In this document: positions 7,540 through 14,579 of the stretch, one piece after another
Numbering within the stretch: the first letter of the stretch is position 1
Layout: each line of letters begins with the position of its first letter
Source: JBFGCM01 sp041581135
GTDB lineage: Bacteria > Actinomycetota > Acidimicrobiia > Spongiisociales > UBA5794
DNA length: 15,330 bases
Reading direction: 5' to 3'
Assembly (NCBI GenBank): GCA_041581135.1
Contig: JBFGCM010000088.1
Span: 1-15,330 of the forward strand
Notes under the pieces: generated by a model
What the model saw: the letters and a program-made list of their open reading frames with translations, nothing else
Told to the model about the DNA's origin: nothing
Databases searched by the model: none
Translations under genes and position numbers: made by a program

Positions 7540-7582
7540 CGTCGAATGGTCCCCCCTACCGGGAGAGGGGACCACTCGACGC
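7539..7582. terminator. Bidirectional hairpin between the convergent CHAT-PASTA and PQQ dehydrogenase genes
   Basis: GCGTCGAATGGTCCCC (7539-7554) pairs with GGGGACCACTCGACGC (7567-7582) over 16 bp with a single mismatch, around a 12-nt loop. It starts at the last base of the CHAT gene stop codon and ends 7 nt before the stop of the opposing gene, so it can end transcription both ways. No clear T-tract follows on either side. Confidence 0.8.
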
Positions 7583-7589
7583 TCGTTGC

Positions 7590-8957
7590 TTACTCGGCCG
7601 CCACGATCTTCTGGATGACCCCGGTCTCGCCCACGGGGGCGAAGCCGGCCTGGCCCAGTACGTAGACGTTGCCACGCCGGTCTTGGCCAAAGCCGGTGAC
7701 GAACATACCGACGCCGTCCTGGCCGACGATCTGTACCTCTGCCAGAGTGCCGTCGTCGATGTGCAACAGCCGGCCGCCGGTGTCCTCCGCCGGGTTGAAC
7801 CAGTCGCCGAACACGTAGTCACCGTTGAGCCCGGGCACCGACGGTGAGCGCATCACGAATCCACCTGTCACGGAGATGCCTTCGTCGTGGTCATACTCGG
7901 CGATCGGATCGATCATGCCCGCCGGCACCCCCGGCGAGAAGTCCGTGGTGAAGCCCGGATCATCGCCGTTCATGTCGAACAGGAAGCTGCCCTCCTTCAC
8001 CGGCCAGCCGTAGTTGCCGCCGGAGACGACGACGTCGACCTCCTCGATGTCGTTCTGCCCGACGTCGGCCGCATAGAGGACCCCGGTCCTGTCGAACGAG
8101 ATCCGGTACGGGTTGCGGAACCCGTAGGCGTAGATCTCATCGGCGCCGTCGGCTCCGACGAACGGGTTGTCGGCCGGGATCCCGTAGCGGCCATTGGCGC
8201 TGTTGTTGCCCAGCGGATCGATGCGGAGGATCTTGCCCAGCACATTGCCATCACTGAGATCCTGGCCGTTGCCGCCCTCGGCGTGGCCGTCGCCCTGGTC
8301 GTCCGCCGCCCCACCGTCGCCGACCGCGATGAACAAGTGGTCATTGGGACCGAAGACGAGCGCTCCGGCGTTGTGATTGAACTGAGGCTGGTCGATCCGC
8401 ATCAACACCCGCGAACGGGCGTTCGGTGTGGCTTCCGGGTCACCGGGGCTCATCACCTTCCAGGCGCGGATGACGGTCTGATGATTCGGCGCCACGCCGG
8501 CCGACATCGTGGAGAAGTCGGCGGAACGGCGCGCCGGTTCCGACGTGTACGTGTAGAACAGCCCGTTGGCCTGATACTGCGGATGGAATGCAAGACCGAG
8601 CAAGCCCCGCTCGTCGAAGGTCCCCGGGCCGAATGCTCCAAGGGGAACCAGCAGGTTCTGCCCGGTCACTCCGACGTCCAAGAACAGGTGCCGCGCCGGC
8701 ACGCCCGGGGCCAGGCCGATCGCCCAGATCTTCCCGATCTGGTCGACAACGAAGATGCGACGTCCGTCGCGAGGAGCGTTGATCGCCCACACCGGGCTCG
8801 TGAAGCCATCGGCAATGGTCTCCAGCGCCACCGTCACGTCCGATGACGGTATCGGCTCCGGGATCACGTCCTCGTGGGTCGCAACGGCTGCCGAAGCCGT
8901 CGCCGTGAGAAGTGCAACTGTCAGTACCAGGCCAGTAGCCAGTCTCGACCGTCTCAT
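7590..8957 (-). CDS. Secreted PQQ-dependent sugar dehydrogenase (glucose/sorbosone dehydrogenase family)
   Basis: This 455-aa protein has an N-terminal signal peptide (basic MRRSR, hydrophobic 8-20, Ala-rich cleavage region around 21-27) and no lipobox, so it is probably exported and soluble. The rest is the GSDH six-bladed propeller. Family marks are TSPVWAINAP near 53, the HPQYQANGLFYTYTSEP block near 125, NHNAGALVFGPNDHLFIAVGDGG around 194-216, and GFRNPYRISF followed by GQNDIEEVDVVVSGGNYGWP around 279-319. H195 corresponds to the catalytic base of soluble glucose dehydrogenase. Members oxidise aldose sugars with PQQ in the periplasm or outside the cell. An AAGGGAGGGA ribosome binding site lies upstream of the ATG. 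No PQQ biosynthesis gene is in view, so the cofactor would come from elsewhere. The exact sugar is unknown. Confidence 0.9.
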   Translation of the reverse strand: MRRSRLATGLVLTVALLTATASAAVATHEDVIPEPIPSSDVTVALETIADGFTSPVWAINAPRDGRRIFVVDQIGKIWAIGLAPGVPARHLFLDVGVTGQNLLVPLGAFGPGTFDERGLLGLAFHPQYQANGLFYTYTSEPARRSADFSTMSAGVAPNHQTVIRAWKVMSPGDPEATPNARSRVLMRIDQPQFNHNAGALVFGPNDHLFIAVGDGGAADDQGDGHAEGGNGQDLSDGNVLGKILRIDPLGNNSANGRYGIPADNPFVGADGADEIYAYGFRNPYRISFDRTGVLYAADVGQNDIEEVDVVVSGGNYGWPVKEGSFLFDMNGDDPGFTTDFSPGVPAGMIDPIAEYDHDEGISVTGGFVMRSPSVPGLNGDYVFGDWFNPAEDTGGRLLHIDDGTLAEVQIVGQDGVGMFVTGFGQDRRGNVYVLGQAGFAPVGETGVIQKIVAAE

Positions 8958-9074
8958 GCGAGTCCCTCCCTTGATCGGACGGTGTGCTGGGCAGTACGAG
9001 CCTCGACGCCCTGCGGTTCGCGTGATCGCTAGATTCGGAAGGCGAGGGGGGTGCTTGGAGTCGGGAGGAGCGTC
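8958..9074. promoter_or_regulatory. Divergent promoter region between PQQ dehydrogenase and ferritin-like genes
   Basis: These 117 bp separate two genes read outward. A possible plus-strand -10 element TAGATT lies at 9030-9035, but no clear -35 was found. Ribosome binding sites for both genes sit at its ends. Confidence 0.4.
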
Positions 9075-10130
9075 GTGGGGATACCGACCGTCGAATCACT
9101 CCGTACCCACCTGCAGTGGGCCATGGGCGTGGAGCTGGCTCTCATTCCGCCTTACCTGTACGCGATGTACTCCATCCGGGACACGTCGAGTGAGGCCTAT
9201 CGACTCATCCGCAGCGTGGTGGCCGAAGAGATGCTGCACGCCGCACTCGACGCCAACATGTTGGTTGCCATCGGCGGCGACCCGGGGTTCTACGTCGAAC
9301 AGCACTGCCCCTCATACCCCATGCCCATGCCGCATCACAAGCCACCGCTGATCCTGGACCTGGCGCCGCTGAACAAGGACGTGCTGGATCTGTTCATGCT
9401 CATCGAGCAGCCCAAGGAGACCGACACAGTCTCGGATACCGACGAGTACGAGACCCAAGGTGAGTTCTACGTGGCCATCGAACAGGCTTTCGAGCGACTC
9501 AACGAGACCGAGGACCTCTTCGCCGCCAATCTCCCGGAACGGCAGATGGGTGACCCGGCGTACTACGCACCGGTGGAGTTCGACGCCGCCGACAGTGGGG
9601 GGCTGATCCACATCCTGGGTATCGACGATGCTCGCGAGGCCATCGAGATCGTCATCCACCAAGGCGAAGGCCTCCACGAGGAGCATTGGGCGGACCCCGA
9701 CGAGCTCGAGCTGACGCACTACTTCAAGTACAAGGAGCTGGCGGAGGGCGATGTCGAGTTGGGAGAGATCTGGCCGATGGCCACGAACCCGAAGACGGCC
9801 GATTTCGACCCGGCGCTGCAGCGGGCGTCGAACGTGTTCAATGCCGCATACAGCTATCTGCTGGTCACACTCGACGAGATCTACGAGCCGTTGAGCGCTG
9901 CAGATCGGGCGGAGTTGGTACAACGCCTCTACAGCCTGATGGTGCAGGTGATGTCCCCGGTGGGCAAGTATCTCGCCGGCCAGCCCCACGCCCCAGGGTC
10001 GGCCGTGCATGCCGGCCCCACGTTCGAGTTCTACGAGTTCGAGTCGGTGGCTACGGCAGGCGAGGAACTGGCGGCGCTTGTCGACGGGCTCGCCGAACCG
10101 ATCCCTGGCCTGGACGTGACGAGCGTCTGA
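9075..10130 (+). CDS. Ferritin-like protein of the VioB/iminophenyl-pyruvate dimer synthase type
   Basis: I start this at GTG 9075 because GGGAGGAG lies directly upstream; a GTG at 9051 is in frame but has no such site. The 351-aa product begins with the first helix of the ferritin-like domain found in VioB and RebD-type proteins: LQWAMGVELALIPPYLYAMYSI (13-34) with E20, then VVAEEMLHAALDANMLVAIGGDP (48-70) with E51/E52 and H55. These are expected metal ligands. GEFYVAIEQAF (129-139), EIVIHQGEG (191-199) and HYFKYKEL (215-222) complete the pattern. In violacein and indolocarbazole pathways such enzymes couple oxidised tryptophan imines, but here no amino-acid oxidase partner is nearby. Many standalone relatives have no known reaction. 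The fold is confident, the chemistry is not. Convergent with the next gene, 6 nt apart. Confidence 0.83.
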   Translation: MGIPTVESLRTHLQWAMGVELALIPPYLYAMYSIRDTSSEAYRLIRSVVAEEMLHAALDANMLVAIGGDPGFYVEQHCPSYPMPMPHHKPPLILDLAPLNKDVLDLFMLIEQPKETDTVSDTDEYETQGEFYVAIEQAFERLNETEDLFAANLPERQMGDPAYYAPVEFDAADSGGLIHILGIDDAREAIEIVIHQGEGLHEEHWADPDELELTHYFKYKELAEGDVELGEIWPMATNPKTADFDPALQRASNVFNAAYSYLLVTLDEIYEPLSAADRAELVQRLYSLMVQVMSPVGKYLAGQPHAPGSAVHAGPTFEFYEFESVATAGEELAALVDGLAEPIPGLDVTSV

Positions 10131-10136
10131 GCCCGG

Positions 10137-11288
10137 CTACGGCCTGGCGACACGGGTGAGGAGTTCCATGAGCTCGCGAGACGCCTTTTCGACCCGGAAC
10201 TGCTGCTCGAACAGCTCACGGCTGCGGGCCCCGTAGGCGGCGCGGAGGTCGAGGTCGGACAGCAAGGTGAGGATGGCCTTCTCCAGGCCGGCGACATCAC
10301 GCGGCGGCACCAGGATGGCGTTCTCGCCCTCGACCACCACCTCCCGCAGCGCCGGGATGTCGGAGACCACCGCCGGAAGAGAGAGCGCGATGGCCTCGAT
10401 GAGCGCTCCGCCCAGACCTTCGTAAAGCGAGGGGAACACGAAGAGATCGGAGGCGGCGAGGATGTCCGCCACGTCGCTGCGGTGTCCCAGGAAGGAGACC
10501 ACGTCCTGGAGGCCGAGATCGGCGACCTGGTCTGTCAGGCGAGCGGTGAAGTGCCCATCTCGACCCACGATGAGCAGTCGCGCCCGAGGCAACTCGTCGG
10601 CCACGTGCCGGAAGGCCTCGATGAGGTAGCCCTGGCCCTTCTGGTACTCCTGACGACCCACGTTGACCGCCACCAGCGCGTCGTCGGCGAGCCCCAGCGA
10701 GGCCCGCACCCGAGCACGGCGTTCGGGCGTCGCCGTCCCCAACCGCTCCACGTTCCGCCCGCGCTTCACCACACTGATGCGGTCCGGCTTCACGCCCATC
10801 GTCTCCACGGTGGAGTCCTTGACCGCGTTGCTGATGGCGTGGAAGTGGTCGGTGAGGTATCGAGCCGTGACCGAGTCGATCGCCTGGACGAGTCGCACTC
10901 GGAACCTCCGCAGGTGCGGATCGGCCAGCCGCTCGGGGTCGTAGGCAGTATTGGCCAAGCAGGTCATGACGGGGACGTCGATGCCCATGGCGGCGAGCCG
11001 TCCGACGACATCCGAGTCGAATAGCGACGTGTACACCAGCTGGGGCCGTTCCTGCTTGATGAGCTTCCGGAGCGCCCGGATCTTGGTCAGGCGTCCACCG
11101 TCGGGCAGCAGCCGCACATCGAAGCCGGCTTCGCGCACCTCTTCCTCGAACCCCACCTCGCGGTACTCGAGGCAGGCGATGATCGGGGTGATTCCATGCT
11201 CGACGAAGTAGGGCAGCAGCTCGAGCAGCGAACGCTCTGCGCCACCAGCCAGGAATGAGTTGATGACGAAGAGGTACTTCGTCGGCAT
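10137..11288 (-). CDS. GT4-family glycosyltransferase
   Basis: This 383-aa protein has the length and two-domain layout of GT-B retaining glycosyltransferases. The N-terminal acceptor half opens with FVINSFLAGGAERSLLELL (GGAE at 15-18). The C-terminal donor half has VGRQEYQKG with R212 and K217, which bind donor phosphates in this family, then FPSLYEGLGGALIEA with the E290/E298 EX7E pair, and PAVVSDIPALREVV. It transfers a sugar from a nucleotide- or lipid-linked donor, probably on the cytoplasmic face of the membrane. I chose ATG 11288 because the Rossmann fold starts at once and a GGGGAA sequence lies upstream; an ATG at 11342 falls in the opposing gene. It shares a 41-bp divergent spacer with the formyltransferase/propeller gene, hinting at a common glycan pathway. 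Donor and acceptor are unknown. Confidence 0.92.
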   Translation of the reverse strand: MPTKYLFVINSFLAGGAERSLLELLPYFVEHGITPIIACLEYREVGFEEEVREAGFDVRLLPDGGRLTKIRALRKLIKQERPQLVYTSLFDSDVVGRLAAMGIDVPVMTCLANTAYDPERLADPHLRRFRVRLVQAIDSVTARYLTDHFHAISNAVKDSTVETMGVKPDRISVVKRGRNVERLGTATPERRARVRASLGLADDALVAVNVGRQEYQKGQGYLIEAFRHVADELPRARLLIVGRDGHFTARLTDQVADLGLQDVVSFLGHRSDVADILAASDLFVFPSLYEGLGGALIEAIALSLPAVVSDIPALREVVVEGENAILVPPRDVAGLEKAILTLLSDLDLRAAYGARSRELFEQQFRVEKASRELMELLTRVARP

Positions 11289-11329
11289 GCTGGGTTCCCC
11301 GACAGAAGACGGCAGTATCTTATCGGCCG

Positions 11330-13021
11330 ATGACCACGCCAAATGAGGGGCAAGTGCGGCTCCGCTTCGGGATCATGTGCAACGGACGCCGCTTCCCGGC
11401 GTGGCAAGCCGAGGCGATCCGGCAACTCCGCGCCGTGCCCGGAGTCGACGCCGGCCTCCTCATCGTACGCGACCCGTCCGCTCGCACCGACGGCAAGTGG
11501 AGCAAGCTGAAGGACTGGCGCCACCTCCTCTGGACGCTGTTCAACAAGGGCTACGTCGAGCGACGCTCACGGGCTTCGCGCGGCGTCGACATGAACGACG
11601 AGCTGTCCGCGGTGCCGGAGATCACGTGCCGCACCGTACCCGTCGGCAGGTACGCAGAGCGCTTCCGTGACTCCGACGTGGCAGCGATCCGCGAACACGA
11701 TCTCGACTTCGTCCTCCGCTTCGGCTTCGGCATCATCAAGGGCGACGTGCTGGATGCAGCCCGGTACGGCGTGTGGTCCTTCCATCATGGTGACGAACGC
11801 CGCTACCGGGGACGTCCCCCCGGATTCTGGGAGCTGGTGGACGGCAGTCCCACGGTTGGAGCCATCCTGCAGCGCCTCACGGAGCGCCTGGACGGCGGCG
11901 TCGTCCTGCACCGGGGCGCCTTCAAGGCCACGCCGCACTCGTACCGGCGCACCCGTGACGAGGCATTCCTCGGGTCGGCGGTGTGGCCGTCGGTGGTGGC
12001 ACGCACGATCCTCAGCGGCGACACATCAGCAGTCGAGGCGGCGCCGAGCACCACCAGTGCGCCGGTGACGAAGGATCCCGCCAACGCCACCACGGCTCGG
12101 TTCCTCGCCGCGCAGGCGTGGCGTTTCGTGGCGGGCCAAGTACGCGGCGTCACCCGTGCTGCTGTGTGGTCGGTCGGCATCGCCGACGCTCCCATCGAAT
12201 CGTTCCTGTCGGGCAACGTCCCTGCGGTCGTCTGGGCGAAGGAACAGGGACGGGGGCGCTACCTGGCAGATCCGTTCGCCATCGAACACGACGGCCGCAC
12301 GATGGCCCTGGTGGAGGACTACCACTACGCCACACATCGCGGGGTGATCTCAGCCGTCGATCTCAACGGCCGCCGGGCCCGCGCTCGCGTGGTGCTGGAC
12401 ACGGGCGTACACGCCTCGTATCCCTACCTCTTCGAGCACGACGGAAGCATCTACTGCGTGCCCGAGACGTACCAGGCACAGGAGGTGCGGCTGTACCGAG
12501 CAACCTCGTTTCCCACCGAATGGGAACTCGTGACCACGCTGATCGACGGCTTTGGCGCCGTCGATCCCACCGTGTTCCAGCACGCCGGTCGCTGGTGGCT
12601 GTTCTGCACGGACGAGGCGGATGGGGCGAACTCGAAGCTCCGCATCTGGCACTCCGCCGCACTCGAGGGACCCTGGGAGCCACATGCCCTCAACCCCGTC
12701 AAGACCGACGTGCGCAGCGCCCGCCCCGCAGGCACCCCCTTCGTGCACCAGGGCGTGCTGTACCGGCCCGCCCAGGACGGATCCTCCAGCTACGGCGGCG
12801 GCGTGACCATCAACCGTGTCGAGGTGCTGACCCCGACCGGGTTCCATGAGGTGCCGGTCGTCACCGTCGAGCCCCCGACCACCGGGCGCTATCGCGACGG
12901 CATCCACACCCTGTCGGCCGTCGGCAACCGCACGATGGTGGATGGCAGGCGGGACACCTTCGTTCCCGCCGCGTTCTCCCGTGAGGTTCGATCTCGTTAC
13001 GACAAGCTCAGGCGCCGGTGA
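11330..13021 (+). CDS. Formyltransferase-like domain fused to a GIPC-transferase-like beta-propeller
   Basis: This 563-aa protein has two parts. Residues 1-245 resemble a formyltransferase fold: FGIMCNGRRFPAWQ near 15-28, LRFGFGIIKGDVLDAARYGVWSFHHGD ending at 155, and LTERLDGG. In Fmt-type enzymes the catalytic set is Asn-His-Asp. Here H152 and D188 are kept, but the Asn position is Ser150. Residues 278-563 resemble the propeller named after plant glucosamine inositolphosphorylceramide transferase, with the RYLADPFAIEHDG, ASYPYLFEHDGSIYCVPET and FGAVDPTVFQHAGRWWLF blocks. From memory, similar fusions occur in bacterial glycan loci. ATG 11330 lies 8 nt after TATCTT (11316-11321), which would fit a leaderless mRNA. 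GTG 11354, with AGGGG upstream, is an alternative start. Probable role is glycan modification; the reaction is unknown. Confidence 0.85.
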   Translation: MTTPNEGQVRLRFGIMCNGRRFPAWQAEAIRQLRAVPGVDAGLLIVRDPSARTDGKWSKLKDWRHLLWTLFNKGYVERRSRASRGVDMNDELSAVPEITCRTVPVGRYAERFRDSDVAAIREHDLDFVLRFGFGIIKGDVLDAARYGVWSFHHGDERRYRGRPPGFWELVDGSPTVGAILQRLTERLDGGVVLHRGAFKATPHSYRRTRDEAFLGSAVWPSVVARTILSGDTSAVEAAPSTTSAPVTKDPANATTARFLAAQAWRFVAGQVRGVTRAAVWSVGIADAPIESFLSGNVPAVVWAKEQGRGRYLADPFAIEHDGRTMALVEDYHYATHRGVISAVDLNGRRARARVVLDTGVHASYPYLFEHDGSIYCVPETYQAQEVRLYRATSFPTEWELVTTLIDGFGAVDPTVFQHAGRWWLFCTDEADGANSKLRIWHSAALEGPWEPHALNPVKTDVRSARPAGTPFVHQGVLYRPAQDGSSSYGGGVTINRVEVLTPTGFHEVPVVTVEPPTTGRYRDGIHTLSAVGNRTMVDGRRDTFVPAAFSREVRSRYDKLRRR

Positions 13022-13034
13022 CGCCGAGCGGCCC

Positions 13035-13550
13035 TCACTGCCCCTGGACCGAGTAGGAGCCGGCGTCTTCCACGACCGTGAGGCTCTCGCCTTTGCCCAT
13101 CGGGTCGACAACGATCCCGATCAACCCGTAGACCGCGGCCTCGTTCGTGGGACTGTGGCCCACTGCAACTGCCCGGCCACCGTCGGGCAGCAGCGCGAAC
13201 ACACTGCGGAGACCGTCGGCCAGCGCCGCCGACTCGGTGGCGACGAGTTCGGGATCGGCCGTCCGCAGAGACTCCAGGTCACCGGCTCCGGCCGCCCGAT
13301 ACGCCGCCCGCCACCGATCCTCGACCTTCGACCGGAGCGCCTCGACCACCACGACGCCCCCGGGCACGGGATCGCCATGACCCGCCAGCACGCAGCCGAT
13401 CGCCTGGGTGGACCTCTGTGCACCGGACGACACGGCAACCGACCATGGGCCGGCGAGTCGCCGCCCGATCGCCACCGCAGCCGCCACTCCCTCGTGGGTG
13501 AGCACATCTCCGTCATTCGCGGTGTGTCGCAGCAGCACGATGGTCCTCAT
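13035..13550 (-). CDS. Histidine phosphatase superfamily protein (phosphoglycerate mutase-like)
   Basis: This 171-aa protein is short but complete for a histidine phosphatase of the SixA/CobC-like size class. It opens with MRTIVLLRHTAND, where R8-H9 is the phosphate-binding RH pair and H9 the nucleophile; Thr replaces the usual Gly of RHG. SSGAQRSTQA (41-50) carries the second conserved Arg, R46. VAVGHSPTN (128-136) carries the second catalytic His, H132. The acid/base residue is probably E70. These enzymes dephosphorylate small phosphometabolites or phosphohistidine proteins in the cytoplasm. The target here is unknown. No clear ribosome binding site precedes the ATG. It converges on the propeller gene (13-nt gap) and diverges from the ArsR gene across 64 bp. 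Confidence 0.87.
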   Translation of the reverse strand: MRTIVLLRHTANDGDVLTHEGVAAAVAIGRRLAGPWSVAVSSGAQRSTQAIGCVLAGHGDPVPGGVVVVEALRSKVEDRWRAAYRAAGAGDLESLRTADPELVATESAALADGLRSVFALLPDGGRAVAVGHSPTNEAAVYGLIGIVVDPMGKGESLTVVEDAGSYSVQGQ

Positions 13551-13578
13551 CTAGCTGGAGCCTACCGCGGGAGACCGG

Positions 13579-13608
13579 TTGATACGTGAGTAAACACTCA
13601 CATATAAT
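13579..13608 (+). promoter_or_regulatory. Promoter of the ArsR-SRPBCC operon
   Basis: TTGATA (13579-13584), an 18-bp spacer and a perfect TATAAT (13603-13608) form an almost ideal housekeeping-sigma promoter. Only 6 nt separate TATAAT from the ATG of the ArsR gene and there is no ribosome binding site. The transcript would start at or very near the A of the ATG, so it is probably leaderless. Confidence 0.82.
13586..13601. promoter_or_regulatory. Operator-like palindrome inside the ArsR promoter spacer
   Basis: GTGAGT (13586-13591) and ACTCAC (13596-13601) are perfect inverted arms around AAAC. The site fills the gap between -35 and -10, so a bound dimer would block RNA polymerase. It is very likely the binding site for the ArsR-type repressor encoded next to it. 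It may also affect the divergent phosphatase gene. Confidence 0.75.
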
Positions 13609-13614
13609 CAAGCC

Positions 13615-13929
13615 ATGGACGAGGTGTTCCGAGCCCTCAACGACTCGAGCCGCCGGCTCCTGCTGGACCGGTTGTTCGAGAACGACGGCCAGACCCTCGC
13701 TGAGTTGTGCGCCCACCTTCCCGAGATGACTCGCTACGGCGTCATGAACCACCTTCGGGTGCTCGAGGAGGGCGGGCTCATCACCACCCGGAAGGTGGGG
13801 CGCAGCAAGCACCACTACCTGAATCCGGTGCCCATTCGCATGGTCCACGACAGGTGGATCAGCAAGTACACGGCGCCGCGTGTCGGCGCCCTCGCCCGCC
13901 TGGCGACCGAGAGAGGAGACACGCCATGA
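13615..13929 (+). CDS. ArsR-family winged-helix transcriptional regulator
   Basis: This 104-aa protein is a typical ArsR/HTH_20-like repressor. MDEVFRALNDSSRRLLLDRLFENDG (1-25) is the first helix pair. QTLAELCAHLPEMTRYGVMNHLRVLEEGGLI (26-56) holds the helix-turn-helix, with MTRYGVMNHLRVLE as the recognition region. TTRKVGRSKHHYL (57-69) is the wing. The YLNPVPIRMVHDRWISKY tail is common in ArsR proteins paired with SRPBCC genes. No Cys cluster for metal binding is present, so a metal sensor is unlikely. The ATG is probably leaderless. Its stop overlaps the next start in ATGA, giving a coupled two-gene operon. Autoregulation through the promoter palindrome is inferred. Confidence 0.93.
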   Translation: MDEVFRALNDSSRRLLLDRLFENDGQTLAELCAHLPEMTRYGVMNHLRVLEEGGLITTRKVGRSKHHYLNPVPIRMVHDRWISKYTAPRVGALARLATERGDTP

Positions 13930-14363
13930 CCAAGCCGGCCCATGTCTACCAAGCCTTCATTCGCAAGTCCCCCAAGGAGGTGTGGGAAGCACTCACCAAC
14001 GGCGACATCACCGTGCAGTACTTCTACGGGACCCGAGTGGTCTCCGACTGGGAGCCCGGTTCGCGAGTGCAATACCTGTACCCGGATGGAACCATGGCTT
14101 CCGACGGCGAGGTGATCGCCATCGACCCTCCCCATCGGTTGGAAATGACGTTTCATGCCCTCTGGGATCCGGAGCTGGAGGCGGAGGGTCCGGCGCGTGA
14201 GGTCTGGCTCGTCGAGGATGCCAACGGCCTGACCAAGCTCACCGTGGAGCTCTACGACGTGGCGGACGACTCGAAGACCCTTCACGAGTTCGTCAACGGC
14301 TTCCCCTACATCTTCTCCGGGCTGAAGACCTACCTCGAGACAGGCGAGCCGCTGGCCGGCTGA
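13926..14363 (+). CDS. SRPBCC / AHSA1-like (START-fold) protein
   Basis: This 145-aa protein is a complete activator-of-Hsp90-ATPase-1-like (AHSA1) member of the SRPBCC fold, a small cytoplasmic protein with a deep hydrophobic ligand pocket. It shows YQAFIRKSPKEVWEALTNGD (8-27), then the YFYGTRVVSDWEPGS block, GEVIAIDPPHRLEMTF around 60-75, and the TKLTVELYDV strand. The C-terminus, with FVNGFPYIFSGLKTYLETG, is the long helix closing the pocket. The start overlaps the ArsR stop by 4 nt. ArsR-SRPBCC pairs are widespread in bacteria. The SRPBCC partner is thought to bind or act on a small hydrophobic compound or to be a stress factor, but the ligand is usually unknown, as here. Confidence 0.92.
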   Translation: MTKPAHVYQAFIRKSPKEVWEALTNGDITVQYFYGTRVVSDWEPGSRVQYLYPDGTMASDGEVIAIDPPHRLEMTFHALWDPELEAEGPAREVWLVEDANGLTKLTVELYDVADDSKTLHEFVNGFPYIFSGLKTYLETGEPLAG

Positions 14364-14579
14364 GCATCTGCAGACCGTCCCAAATCGGCCCGCCACCCGG
14401 AGGTCGGGTGCGTAGGTTGAACACAGACACTGCCGCGCCTCGGTCAACCTGCGGGTCGGCGCCCCGACCGGGGTACCCCGCACACCGTCGCTCCACCGAT
14501 CACCGGCGAGAAGCGTCGAACGGCCGACTGGTGGTACCGCACGGCCTGGCGCACGCTCGCCAGCGGAAAGGGAGGGATG
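14364..14579. other. Intergenic region with several inverted repeats before the repeat-protein gene
   Basis: These 216 bp probably hold the promoter of the next gene. Seen here are AGGTTGA (14414-14420) facing TCAACCT (14444-14450) across 23 nt, a 6-bp hairpin GGTCGG/CCGACC (14454-14459, 14464-14469), and a perfect 12-bp palindrome CGGGGTACCCCG (14469-14480). The nested arrangement may be a regulatory leader or the end of the ArsR-SRPBCC transcript. No clear -35/-10 pair or gene is evident. Confidence 0.4.
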
